Source: Gloeobacter violaceus PCC 7421
GTDB lineage: Bacteria > Cyanobacteriota > Cyanobacteriia > Gloeobacterales > Gloeobacteraceae
DNA length: 64,000 bases
NCBI RefSeq assembly: GCF_000011385.1
Contig: NC_005125.1
Coordinates: 930,001-994,000 of the forward strand
Reading direction: 5' to 3'
Shown: piece by piece, positions 34,995 through 43,631 of the stretch
Numbering within the stretch: the stretch's first letter is position 1
How the letters are laid out: every line of letters begins with the position of its first letter
Program-made: the position numbers and the translations under genes
Notes under the pieces: model-generated
Told to the model about the DNA's origin: nothing
What the model saw: only the letters and a program-made list of their open reading frames with translations
Database searches by the model: none

Positions 34995-36311
34995 CTAATA
35001 GCGACCGGGATCGTCGTCGAGCGACAGCAAAAAATCGACCAGGTCCCTCTATTGAGCGTAGGTGAAGCCCGCAGCCGGATCGACAACAGCGAAGCTGCCG
35101 TCGGCAAAAAACTGCAGCGCGCCCGCGCGCACCGCCGCACCACCGTCGTGGAGGTAGGGCGCGGACAAATATAACCCGCGCAAAGCCGGGGACTTGTAGC
35201 CGCCGTCGGGGACGATGCCGGTGGGCAATGACGTGGGTGTCGGGGCGATCCCCGCGGTGGGCACAGCCAGGATCTCGGCGCCGGGTGGGACGGGTACCGG
35301 GGTGTCGAAGGTAAACAACAGCGGCGGCACCAGCAGCGGCTCCAAACCGAGGCGCGAGCGGGCGCGGGCCGGATCGGTGCCGATGGTGCCCGCCGGGTGG
35401 ATGCGGTTGTCGGTAAAAAACGGAGCCGGGTGGCAAGCGGTGCAACTGGCTTGCTCGAAGACCCGGGCGCCGCGGCGCACTGCACCGGTGGCGAGCGCCT
35501 GACGATTGGATTGGGTGCGATTGGCGGGCGGCAGCAGGCTGTTTTGAAAGGCTGCCATCGCGTTGGCGGCAAACAGGAACGGGCCGCTGGCGCTGTCGTT
35601 GCGCCTGTCGGTGTTGGGGCTGAATACCAAGCCGTTGAACGTAAACAATGACGGAGAAAGATTGGGGTAGCTGCCGGTGCCGGGAGCAGGAACTTGATCT
35701 TCCAGTTCGGCCGCCTCCGGGTCGGGCGCCACCTCGCGCAGCCACTCGGAAGGTTTGACCGGCTTGCCCTGTGGCAGGCGCACCTTCGGATCGTTGGCGT
35801 TTTGCAGTACCGTTCCCAGGTACACTTCGCGGTCGATACCGAGGGTCGCTTCGCTAATCTGGGAGGCGGCCAGCAAGTTGACTTCTGAGGAGTGCACGCC
35901 GTTGTTTACAGAACTCAACCCGCCGAAAGGACCGGCGGCGAAGGAACCGTCTGCGGTGTAAGGGCCGCTTCTAAAGGTGAACAGATTCGGGATCTGCGTG
36001 GTGTCGTTGATGCCGTCCGGCGAACTTTCGAAATGGCCGAAGGGCACATCGAGCACCGCATTGTCGAAGGCTTGTTCGATTTTTTGCGGGTCGGGCAACT
36101 CGACGCGCCTGCCCTGGCTGTCGATGATCGTCTTGCCGCTGCCCCGATAGGCCGGATCGAGCGGATCGATGTTGAGGCGCGCGAATCCGGCGGCGGTATT
36201 TGGCGAGAGGGCGATGAGCAAGGGAATGTTGAGATCGCCGTTGGGCACCCCCTGCAAGGGGTTGCCGCTTTGTTTATGGCAGTCGTGACCTCCTCGGCGG
36301 ATTAATACCAA
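34995..36311 (-). pseudogene. Di-heme cytochrome c peroxidase-like gene, disrupted
   Basis: The reading frame shows a heme motif QASCTACH followed by PAPFFTDN, and YKSPALRGLYLSAPYLHDGGA, all typical of MauG/CcpA-like peroxidases. The N-terminal heme motif reads GHDCHKQSG, where CxxCH is expected: a TGT to GGT change would explain it. A TAA closes the frame a few codons upstream, so the leader and first domain are missing. Near the end an in-frame TAG (35049-35051) precedes RDLVDFLLSLDDDPGRY, the conserved tail. Probably a recent pseudogene. Confidence 0.75.
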
Positions 36312-36394
36312 CCGAGATCCGCTTGCGCAAAATTATGCGCCTCGCAACCCCAACGAGCCTGTCGCCTGCGCAAAACGTTGCATGCGCCGCACGG

Positions 36395-37126
36395 TCAAGG
36401 CAGCCCCCAACCGGAGCGCAGGACTTTGTAAACAGCTTCGGGAAGCTGGACGATGACCGGCTCGGCCTCGGGTCTCAACCAGGACAGCAGCGTCTCGATC
36501 CGCTCGCGCGCCATCGCCGTGCAGCCGGCGGTGGGCGAGGCCGCACCGGCCCAGACGTGCAGAAAAATGCACGATCCGCCCGCGGGCCGGGGCGGATCGC
36601 TATTGTGAGCCACCACGATCACCCAGCGGTACAGTTCGTCGTCGCGGCGCATCACCTCGGCGGAAGACCAGGTCTCGGGCCGGTCGGGGCCGATGGAGAC
36701 GATCCGGTTGTACTCGCGGGCTTGCGGGTCGTCCACGCAGCGGTCGGCAGCGGTAAGCGCTCGGTAAGTCACGGCTGTTCCGGGAGGTGGGGCGCTGCTG
36801 TAGCCATAAGTCTCATTCAACCGGTACACCCCCGCCGGGGAGCGGCCGTCGCCCTCGCGCTTGGTGGGTCCACCCGCCGCCGGGGCCGCCAGCCCCTGCC
36901 CCCACCCGAGGCCGCCGCTGCCGAGGACGATGGGCCAGGGATCGCCCACAGGTTTCCAGGTAACGCCCGAGCGCTCGTAGCGCTGCAAACGGCCGGTGGT
37001 CGCCCGCCAGTCGGCACTGGTGACCAGGATCAACTGGGCGGTATCCTCAGGAATCGGCACAGCGTGGACCACAACGGGCCAGATCAACCACAACAGCGCA
37101 ACCCACCAGCTTCGCGACACGCGCAC
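36395..37126 (-). CDS. L,D-transpeptidase (YkuD-like), secreted
   Basis: This is a 243-residue protein. Signal peptide: WWVALLWLIWPVVVHAV. The catalytic domain has GDGRSPAGVYRLN, SCIFLHVWAGAASPTAGCTAM (histidine ... GC, the YkuD catalytic pair) and ends in RSGWGLP. The first region TAQLILVTSADWRATTGRLQRYER resembles the YafK/ErfK-like group. It would cross-link or modify peptidoglycan in the periplasm. Divergent from the MFS gene, 98 bp apart. Confidence 0.9.
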   Translation of the reverse strand: MRVSRSWWVALLWLIWPVVVHAVPIPEDTAQLILVTSADWRATTGRLQRYERSGVTWKPVGDPWPIVLGSGGLGWGQGLAAPAAGGPTKREGDGRSPAGVYRLNETYGYSSAPPPGTAVTYRALTAADRCVDDPQAREYNRIVSIGPDRPETWSSAEVMRRDDELYRWVIVVAHNSDPPRPAGGSCIFLHVWAGAASPTAGCTAMARERIETLLSWLRPEAEPVIVQLPEAVYKVLRSGWGLP

Positions 37127-37224
37127 TCTCCACAGCCTGCGCCGAACAATCTAGCAGTTGCGGGTGTACCGTTGGCAGGGCAAACGATGTACCTTATACT
37201 GCACCCGACATCGCTCTTGCCGCC

Positions 37225-38535
37225 ATGCTCTCGCTCAACCGCTATCAGTGGACGGTCCTCTTCGCCGCCTGGCTCGGCTGGGGATTCGACATTTTCGACA
37301 GTCTGCTTTTTAACTTTGTCGCCCCCAACTGCGTGCCGACCCTGCTGGGGCTGACCATCGGTTCGCCGGAAGCCAAAGAAGCGACATTGCAGTGGACGGG
37401 AATTCTCACTTCGCTGCTGTTGCTGGGGTGGGCGGCAGGCGGCATCCTGTTCGGCAAGATTGCCGATCAGATCGGTCGCACCAAGACGCTGCTGTTTACC
37501 ATCATCCTGTACGCCGTGGGCACCGCCAGTTGCGCCTTCGCCCCCAATATCTGGGTACTGGCGCTGTGCCGGTTGGTGGCAAGCCTGGGCATCGGCGGCG
37601 AGTGGGCGGCGGGGGCGACGATGGTGGCGGAGGTGGTGCCCGAGAACAAGCGCGTCGAGGCGGGGGCGATTCTTTATACGGCGGCCCCGGCCGGTCTGCT
37701 GCTTGCGACCTTTTTGAATCTGCAGGTGGCGGGGGTTTTCTTGAAATCGAGCCCCGAGACCAGCTGGCGCTACGTATTTTTGTTCGGGCTCATCCCGGCG
37801 GCGGCGGCGCTGTTTGTGCGTCTTTTTCTCAAAGAGCCCGAGCGTTGGCAGCAGGTGGCAGGCAAGCAGAAGCCCCCCGCCATCGCCGAATTGTTCGAAC
37901 GGCAGAACCTGCCTTTGACCCTGAGCGGCTTTTTGATGGCCGTCACGGCGCTACTCACCTGGTGGAGCAGCTCGGCGTTTATTCCGGTGGTGGCGACGGG
38001 ATTGGCTGCCAGCGAGGCGGCCCTGCGCGGCCTCGCCAAGCCCGAGACCCAGGGTCTGATCGAAAACTGGAAAGCGATCGCCTCCAACAGCTTCAACCTA
38101 GGCGGCCTGATCGGCACCCTGCTCACCGTGCCCGCCGCCAAGTACCTGGGGCGGCGGACGATGTTCGCGCTGTATTTTTTGTTGTCGGGGGCGGCGCTGC
38201 TGGTCACCTTCGGTCTCGAACTACCCCCGGAGGTGCGGCTTTATTTGTATTTCCCGATCGGCCTCACGGTCTTCGGCGTCTTCGGCAGCTTTACCTATTA
38301 CCTGCCGGAATTATTTCCGACGCGCCTGCGGGCCACCGGGGCGGGCTTTTGTTATAACGTCGGGCGGATCGTGGCGGCGGGGGGACCGTTCCTGGTGGGC
38401 TACATCGCAAGCCAGGGGGCCAACAGCCTGCAAAGCGCCCTGAGCACCCTCTTTTGGGTCGGCTTCGTGCCGCTGGTGGGGCTGCTGTTTATTCCCCTGG
38501 TGATCGAGACGCGCGGCCAGGTACTGGCGGACTGA
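37225..38535 (+). CDS. MFS transporter, sugar/aromatic-acid type
   Basis: This 436-residue protein has 12 expected membrane segments, starting YQWTVLFAAWLGWGFDIFDSLLFNF. The MFS signatures are GILFGKIADQIGRTKTLLFTI after helix 2 and LGIGGEWAAGATMVAEVVPENKR after helix 4 (metabolite:H+ symporter style). Helix 12 is LFWVGFVPLVGLLFIPLVIETRG. Substrate unknown; sialic-acid/aromatic-acid MHS relatives are the nearest by motif. Start at ATG 37225; no strong ribosome site. Confidence 0.9.
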   Translation: MLSLNRYQWTVLFAAWLGWGFDIFDSLLFNFVAPNCVPTLLGLTIGSPEAKEATLQWTGILTSLLLLGWAAGGILFGKIADQIGRTKTLLFTIILYAVGTASCAFAPNIWVLALCRLVASLGIGGEWAAGATMVAEVVPENKRVEAGAILYTAAPAGLLLATFLNLQVAGVFLKSSPETSWRYVFLFGLIPAAAALFVRLFLKEPERWQQVAGKQKPPAIAELFERQNLPLTLSGFLMAVTALLTWWSSSAFIPVVATGLAASEAALRGLAKPETQGLIENWKAIASNSFNLGGLIGTLLTVPAAKYLGRRTMFALYFLLSGAALLVTFGLELPPEVRLYLYFPIGLTVFGVFGSFTYYLPELFPTRLRATGAGFCYNVGRIVAAGGPFLVGYIASQGANSLQSALSTLFWVGFVPLVGLLFIPLVIETRGQVLAD

Positions 38536-38555
38536 ATCAAGGCAACTCTGGTCAT

Positions 38556-39185
38556 CTACGTGAGCGCCAGAACCATGCGCGCAATCCCCGGACAGCCGAG
38601 CGCCTCTTCGAAACCGGGATCGGTGCACTTTTCGACCAGCCGGAAGCCGGCTTTTTCGTAGATCCGCTGCGCGGCGCTGTTGCCGATGTAGAGATTGAGC
38701 TGGGCAGCTGAGAAACCCAGGCCGCGGCCCTTTTCGACCATGTGAATAAGCAGCGCGCTTGCCAGGCCGCGATCGCGATAGGCGGGCAGGGTGGCGACAT
38801 GGTCGATGCTCCAGGCGTGTTCCCCTTCGCTCGGAGTACAACCTTCAAACGGCTCCACCCGCTCGTTCAACTCGGCAATTTGCCGTTCGCCCCAACCGAT
38901 TTCGTAGAGCGCTTCACCCAGGCAGTGCAGACCCACAGCCCGGCTGTCGTAACCTGCGAGCACCGCCGCCACCCGCCGCTGTTCCTCGGCCACCACGAAA
39001 TGCGACCAGTGAAACCAGGTCACCGTTCGGGCGCGCACCAGTTGCTCGAGCACCCCCAGCCGCTGCTCAAAAGAGCCGGGAAAAAACAGATCGTAGGGAG
39101 CCACCGCCAGGTGGGAGCGGTTCGCCAGGTAGGCCAGGTAGGCGATCTCGGGGCTGTCGGTGGGACGGGCGGGACGGATGGACAT
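38556..39185 (-). CDS. GNAT family N-acetyltransferase
   Basis: This is a 209-residue GNAT protein. The acetyl-CoA-binding region is WSIDHVATLPAYRDRGLASALLIHMVEKGRGLG (R-x-x-G-x-A type), followed by LNLYIGNSAAQRIYEKAGFRLVE. N-terminal MSIRPARPTDSPEIAYLAYL is the usual first strand/helix. The start is ATG 39185. The target is not evident. Convergent with the MFS gene, 20 bp apart. Confidence 0.9.
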   Translation of the reverse strand: MSIRPARPTDSPEIAYLAYLANRSHLAVAPYDLFFPGSFEQRLGVLEQLVRARTVTWFHWSHFVVAEEQRRVAAVLAGYDSRAVGLHCLGEALYEIGWGERQIAELNERVEPFEGCTPSEGEHAWSIDHVATLPAYRDRGLASALLIHMVEKGRGLGFSAAQLNLYIGNSAAQRIYEKAGFRLVEKCTDPGFEEALGCPGIARMVLALT

Positions 39186-39252
39186 GGTGAATAGACCGGC
39201 TGATTCATCGTAGCCAGCCGCGTCCACGAGTCATCGATCGCCGGACAAGAAA

Positions 39253-39276
39253 GGTGAGACCCACCGGGGCCTCACC
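39253..39276 (-). terminator. Hairpin downstream of the small secreted protein gene
   Basis: ggtgagaccc pairs with gggcctcacc (one mismatch) around accg. Read on the minus strand it is followed by TTTCTTG. It lies 125 bp past the stop of the 39401-39739 gene and before the GNAT gene, both on the minus strand. Confidence 0.5.
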
Positions 39277-39400
39277 CATTACCTTTCAGCGCTGGACCCG
39301 CCGCGTCCGGCAGGAAAACTCTATCGCCCGGCCGCGCTGCTCAGCCGACGGGTCAACCGACACCCGCTTGCGATGTTGGTTGACCCGGGCCGCTTGACTC

Positions 39401-39739
39401 TTAGCGGCAGTTGGCGCTCGCCAGGGCGGTCGCGGTGCCCGCGTAGGGCGTCGAATCGGTGTACGGCTCCGAAGCGCGCGGACCGCTCTCGTCGTTGTCC
39501 GGGTTGAAACGCGGGTTGTCGATGCACTGCTCGGCGCCGGGGCTGAAGACCACCCCACCGAGGCGGCCGCCCTCGGCGCTCAGGGTAGGAGCGACGGTCT
39601 TGCCGGCCTGGATGTCTTTGATTTGCTGGACGCTCAGGCCGGGGTACTGCGAGCGCAGACCTTTGTCGACGGCCAAAGCGGGAACGCAGAAGGCGACGAG
39701 GGCAAAAGCGGCGAGGACGGGGGCAAAGCGACGGTGCAT
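39401..39739 (-). CDS. Small secreted protein of unknown function (112 aa)
   Basis: Signal peptide: FAPVLAAFALVAFCVPALAV. The mature part of about 88 residues has KGLRSQYPGLSVQQIKDIQAG and two cysteines (EQCIDNPRFNPDN and the C-terminal NCR) that could pair. The ribosome site AGGAGA lies eight bases upstream of the ATG. It is divergent from the kinase gene. No family recognised. Confidence 0.75.
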   Translation of the reverse strand: MHRRFAPVLAAFALVAFCVPALAVDKGLRSQYPGLSVQQIKDIQAGKTVAPTLSAEGGRLGGVVFSPGAEQCIDNPRFNPDNDESGPRASEPYTDSTPYAGTATALASANCR

Positions 39740-39962
39740 GGCGGTGTCTCCTGGGCTGAAAGTGTGTTTTTGAGCGCTCTGGGCTCATGACTTCATACTC
39801 AGGGACGGCAATGAGCGCTTTGTGAAGTTTTGATGAGAAGCCCCTTAGGCAAACTCTCCCTGCCCTGCGGGTCGTTGGGCGGAGTCGAGATCCCGCTGGG
39901 GTGCCGGGCGGCGTACTAAGTACGGGGGACACCGGTACAGGGTACAGAGCATCGAGGGGACC

Positions 39963-41414
39963 ATGGCAGTCGAACCACCACCGCAGCACGATGAATATCG
40001 GTGCGCAGCCGCTCAACCGATGGGCGAGGAACCGCTCAGCGCCGGTCAACGCCTGGGAGCGTACAGGATTATCCGACCCGTCGGCCAGGGCGGCATGGGG
40101 GCGGTCTACCTGGCGGAGCGCGACGACGGCCAGTTCGACAAGCGCGCCGCCGTCAAAATTCTCCAACCGCAACTGCACGGGCCGGGCTTGCGCGAACGGT
40201 TCATCGGCGAGCGGCAGATCCTCGCAAGCCTCGATCATCCGTACATCACCCGTCTGCTCGACGGCGGCACCACCGAGCAGGGGCTGCCTTATCTGGTGAT
40301 GGACTACGTCGAAGGGCAGCCCATCAATCTCTACTGCAACGAACGGAAACTGGATGTAGACGAACGGCTGCGGCTGTTTCTCAAAGTCTGCGAGGCAGTG
40401 CACTATGCCCACGCCCACCGGGTGATCCACCGTGATCTCAAGCCTGCCAATATTTTGATCGACCCGGAGGGCAATCCCAGGCTGCTCGATTTTGGAATCG
40501 CCAAATTGTTGCCCGCCGACCCCGAGGCCACCGCCGTGTTCAGCCAGTCGATGACCCGGCTTTTGACGCCCGGGTACGCCTCGCCGGAGCAAATCAAAGG
40601 CGAAGCGATCACCCCGGCTAGCGACGAGTATTCCCTGGCGGTGGTGCTGTGCGAGTTGCTGAGCGGCCGGCGGCCAGGGGAGGCAACCCCACAGCAGCTC
40701 ACCGGAAAACTGGCCGGTCCGCTCGCCAGTCTTGTGCTCAAGGCGCTCTGCGAAGATCCCCTCGATCGCTTCGGATCGGTGGCGGCATTTTCCCTGGCCA
40801 TCGAGCGCCACCTGACGGGCCAGGCTCTCCCGTGGCCGCGGACGGGCACGCTGCTGTGGCCAATCCGTGCCCACCGGCGGCTGGTGACGGCAATGGCGGC
40901 AGCCTGTCTGGCGGTGGGTCTCGGCTGGTGGTCGTTGCAGGCCGCCGTTCCCCCCGCCCGCCGAGCCATTGCCGTACTGCCCTTCGAGAACTTGAGCGGC
41001 GACGGCCGGAGCGCCTACTTCAGCAAAGGCGTCGCAGTCGATCTCGCCGATCAGCTGGGCAAAACCGGGCGCTTTACGATCATCGCCGGGCGGGCGGCCA
41101 CGGGCGGGAGCCATCACCACCTGCGCCGACCCTTCGGCACCGAGGCAGTGCTCAGCGGCAGTGTGCGCCGCACCGGCGGGCACATCCGCGTAGTCAGCCA
41201 GCTTATCGATGCCCGTAGCGGTGTGCAACTGTGGTCCGAAAGCTTCGATCGGCCGCTGCAATCCGGCTTTGCCGATCAAACGGAGGTTGCCCGGCAAATT
41301 GTCGGTGCTCTGGAATCCCAATACTCCCCAGTCCGCAAGACGATCGCTCCAAAGTCGCGCTCTGCGAAGGCAAACTGTTTACAAAACTTTTGCCCTTCCG
41401 GGGGTCCAAATTGA
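39963..41414 (+). CDS. Ser/Thr protein kinase with TM helix and periplasmic TolB/FlgO-like domain
   Basis: This is a 483-residue PknB-like kinase. P-loop GQGGMGAVYLAE (about 41-52), lysine in AAVKIL (65), VIHRDLKPANILI (HRD 156-158), DFGIAKL (176-178), GYASPEQIKG (APE-like). A single membrane helix lies at 307-325. Outside, PPARRAIAVLPFENLSGDGRS begins the TolB/FlgO-like module also seen in CadC-type sensors, ending VSQLIDARSGVQLWSESFDRPL. The last ~30 residues look non-native, and the TPR repeats that usually follow are missing. AGGGGA precedes ATG. Possibly truncated. Confidence 0.9.
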   Translation: MAVEPPPQHDEYRCAAAQPMGEEPLSAGQRLGAYRIIRPVGQGGMGAVYLAERDDGQFDKRAAVKILQPQLHGPGLRERFIGERQILASLDHPYITRLLDGGTTEQGLPYLVMDYVEGQPINLYCNERKLDVDERLRLFLKVCEAVHYAHAHRVIHRDLKPANILIDPEGNPRLLDFGIAKLLPADPEATAVFSQSMTRLLTPGYASPEQIKGEAITPASDEYSLAVVLCELLSGRRPGEATPQQLTGKLAGPLASLVLKALCEDPLDRFGSVAAFSLAIERHLTGQALPWPRTGTLLWPIRAHRRLVTAMAAACLAVGLGWWSLQAAVPPARRAIAVLPFENLSGDGRSAYFSKGVAVDLADQLGKTGRFTIIAGRAATGGSHHHLRRPFGTEAVLSGSVRRTGGHIRVVSQLIDARSGVQLWSESFDRPLQSGFADQTEVARQIVGALESQYSPVRKTIAPKSRSAKANCLQNFCPSGGPN

Positions 41415-41524
41415 GCTACTGCGGTGCATTATCGCGCGTATTTATTTATAGATGACAGTTAGAGACACACGCAAGATCCGCCCCTGCATCCACTGCTTTT
41501 CCCTCTTCATTCCAGGAGATTGTG

Positions 41525-41755
41525 ATGAAAAACTCCGATGATTTTGGTGTCGCCAACACCCGCGTGATCGTCCAGGCAACGGCCATCGACGTGGCCTTTA
41601 CCAACGAGTACAAAAGCTTTCCACGCACCGCCCTGGGGTTGATGCTGGCGGTGGGTTGCGCGTTGAGTAAGCCCCTGCCGGTGACTTACTGGGCTGTGGA
41701 TCACCAACTGAGCGATATCGACGCGCTCGTGGCCCGGGTGCCGATGCATCCCTGA
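41525..41755 (+). CDS. Small protein of unknown function (76 aa)
   Basis: ATG 41525 has AGGAG six bases upstream. The sequence is mixed: MKNSDDFGVANTRVIVQATAIDVAF, a short hydrophobic patch LGLMLAVGCALSKPLP, and a polar end. It is not a clear membrane or exported protein. A strong terminator follows at once, which supports that it is a real, separately transcribed gene. No family recognised. Confidence 0.65.
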   Translation: MKNSDDFGVANTRVIVQATAIDVAFTNEYKSFPRTALGLMLAVGCALSKPLPVTYWAVDHQLSDIDALVARVPMHP

Positions 41756-41775
41756 TTTTGCTTCCGCTCCAGCCG

Positions 41776-41810
41776 GGTGCCGGGGGAAATCCCCCGGCAC
41801 CTATTTTTTT
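41776..41810 (+). terminator. Strong intrinsic terminator after the 76-aa gene
   Basis: ggtgccggggga (41776-41787) and tcccccggcacc (41790-41801) form a perfect 12-bp stem with a two-base centre, followed by TATTTTTTT. The right arm reaches the last base of the convergent DUF1537 gene. Confidence 0.92.
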
Positions 41811-43126
41811 GCAGACCGGGACAGCCGGCGATAGACCACCGCCAGGGCTTCCTTGGCCCCGACGTTGCCCGGAAAGAGCACCACCGGCAGATCCGGAAAA
41901 TCGGGATGATCGGCGGGGGTGCGCACCACCGAACATCCGGGTAGGATCTGGCCCAAAAGCCGGGCGGTGCGCAGGGTGAGTCCCCGGCTGAGGGTGTCGT
42001 TGGAGGTGATGCCCCCTTTGCTCACCAGATAGCCAATCGTTTCAGGCAGGTGGCGCTCCACGGCCATGAGCAACCCCGAGACCGTCTCGCCGAAGGCCAG
42101 GCGCGTCTGCACATCCGGAAAAGTCAGCTCCCGACGGCTGGTGTAAACGACGGGCGTCTCGCCTCGGGCGTGGGCCGCCGCCACGGCGGCATTCACTTCG
42201 GTGAGCAACTCGGCGCGCGCCGCTTCCCCCCCCGCCAGGAGCCGTTCCACCTCCACGGCGATCCCGGCGGTGCCGGGCTCCTGGAGCAACCGTTCGAGCT
42301 GCTCGGTGGTCTTGCGCACGTGCGAGCCCACGATCACCGCCCCCGGCCGGCCGCCGCGCACGAAGGACGCCATTGCCTCGGCGGGAACCGGCTGCGGAGG
42401 CAGATCGGCGAGGGCCGTCAGCACACTGGCGGCGCTGCGCAACAAAAACCGTTTGCCCCGCTCCACCGAGCGCAGCAGCACCCGGGCAAAGCGGTCGAGA
42501 TCGTCTTGAACCTCCGCGTCCACGACGACGCTGCGGTTGTCCTGCAGCGCCATCAGCCGCTCCTGCAGACACTCCCCGCGGATATCGCCCAGTACCAGGC
42601 GCTCGACGGCTTCAGCCGGGATGCGACCGCCGGTCTTCTCCTCGACGTAGGCGGGCAGATAGCTGTGGCGGTAGGCGAAGACCGAGTCGCGCGCAAATTC
42701 GGTCTCGTGCACCGGCACGCCGTTCAGGTAATGGACGCTGTCGCGGGTGAGCCGGCCCCCTTCGAGAAAGGCGGGCACCAGAAAGTGGGCGTCGATCGGC
42801 CCCATCTCCTGGGCGATCACATCGGTCTCGAGCGGATAGTGGCCCCGCAGGGTCGAATCGGAGCGGCTCACCAGCAGATAATCGGCCACGCCCATCGCAG
42901 CCAGGGCTGTTTTGAGGTTGCGGCAGACGGCGCGTGTCGTCTCGGCGGCGCGCTCGGGGTCGAGGGCGCGGGTGTTGGCCAAAATGAACATCAGGGGCGA
43001 ATCGTCGGCGATGCCCAATTTGAGCGTCTCGACATCCCACTGCATCAGCAGCAGGCAGCCGTGGACCGTCTGGGAGCCGGTCGGGTCGTCGTCGATGACG
43101 ACGAGCTTAACGGCGGGGGATATCAT
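41801..43126 (-). CDS. Four-carbon acid sugar kinase family protein (DUF1537)
   Basis: This 441-residue protein matches the OtnK/DtnK family: LVVIDDDPTGSQTVHGC near the N-terminus, SRSDSTLRGHYPLE, GAVIVGSHVRKTTEQL, LVSKGGITSND and LPVVLFPGNVGAKEAL at the end. These kinases phosphorylate acid sugars such as threonate or erythronate. The start ATG 43126 overlaps the previous gene by 20 bp, so it is in the same mRNA as the secretion/pilus genes. No partner aldolase or isomerase is visible. Confidence 0.88.
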   Translation of the reverse strand: MISPAVKLVVIDDDPTGSQTVHGCLLLMQWDVETLKLGIADDSPLMFILANTRALDPERAAETTRAVCRNLKTALAAMGVADYLLVSRSDSTLRGHYPLETDVIAQEMGPIDAHFLVPAFLEGGRLTRDSVHYLNGVPVHETEFARDSVFAYRHSYLPAYVEEKTGGRIPAEAVERLVLGDIRGECLQERLMALQDNRSVVVDAEVQDDLDRFARVLLRSVERGKRFLLRSAASVLTALADLPPQPVPAEAMASFVRGGRPGAVIVGSHVRKTTEQLERLLQEPGTAGIAVEVERLLAGGEAARAELLTEVNAAVAAAHARGETPVVYTSRRELTFPDVQTRLAFGETVSGLLMAVERHLPETIGYLVSKGGITSNDTLSRGLTLRTARLLGQILPGCSVVRTPADHPDFPDLPVVLFPGNVGAKEALAVVYRRLSRSAKK

Positions 43127-43631
43127 TGCGGCAGATGGGGGTTTGGGCGAGTGTCGGTTTGGGTCCGGCAGAAAGGGCGGGGATCGCCTCGGCGCTGGGC
43201 TTGTCGCCCGCCGGCCAGCGCTCGCCGTCGGCAAAGACGACCGATTTGAGCTGAGCGGCGACGATCGCCCCCGGCCAGGCCAGGTACAGTTCGCGCAGGC
43301 GCAAGCGGTCGCCCGCTTCGGGCTGCAGATTGGCTGCGAACGGACAGGTGAGGCGGGCCATGATCGTGCCCTGGACATCGGCCATCGAGATTTCGACTTC
43401 CAAGCGGTCGATCGGCTTGGGGGAGATGTTGCGGTAAGTAACGGTCGTATCCCAGATGAGGTTGATACCCTGATACTCCTTGTCTTGAAGACTGCTGGAG
43501 ATCCCGTCGATGCGCACCGGCGGGTTGTCGGCGACAGGCGGCAGGACGATCCCCTGCAAGATGCGGTAGGCGTCGGCGGTGCCGGTAGTCAGCAACAGAG
43601 CGACGGCAGTCCATAGAACAACTTTCTTCAA
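43107..43631 (-). CDS. Secreted protein of unknown function in the pilus/secretion operon
   Basis: 174 residues with a signal peptide (VVLWTAVALLLTTGTADA). The mature protein is beta-rich: LIWDTTVTYRNISPKPIDRLEVEISMADVQGTIMARLTC. The NISPKPI segment resembles Ig-like domains that sit by secretins. It overlaps the prepilin gene by 4 bp and the DUF1537 gene by 20 bp. Could be an accessory of the secretin complex. Function inferred from place only. Confidence 0.7.
   Translation of the reverse strand: MKKVVLWTAVALLLTTGTADAYRILQGIVLPPVADNPPVRIDGISSSLQDKEYQGINLIWDTTVTYRNISPKPIDRLEVEISMADVQGTIMARLTCPFAANLQPEAGDRLRLRELYLAWPGAIVAAQLKSVVFADGERWPAGDKPSAEAIPALSAGPKPTLAQTPICRNDIPRR

Noticed and set aside
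34946-35572. N-terminal extension of the Uma2 protein
   Set aside because: The frame is open but crosses the cytochrome pseudogene and is not protein-like; Uma2 starts at 34945.
39321-41321. A 666-codon open frame on the minus strand
   Set aside because: It runs antisense to the Ser/Thr kinase gene, whose motifs are unmistakable; the antisense product has no domain pattern and is a GC-rich shadow.
41415-41524. Possible tRNA or small RNA
   Set aside because: No cloverleaf or conserved T-loop; only an AT-rich spacer with the ribosome site of the 76-aa gene.
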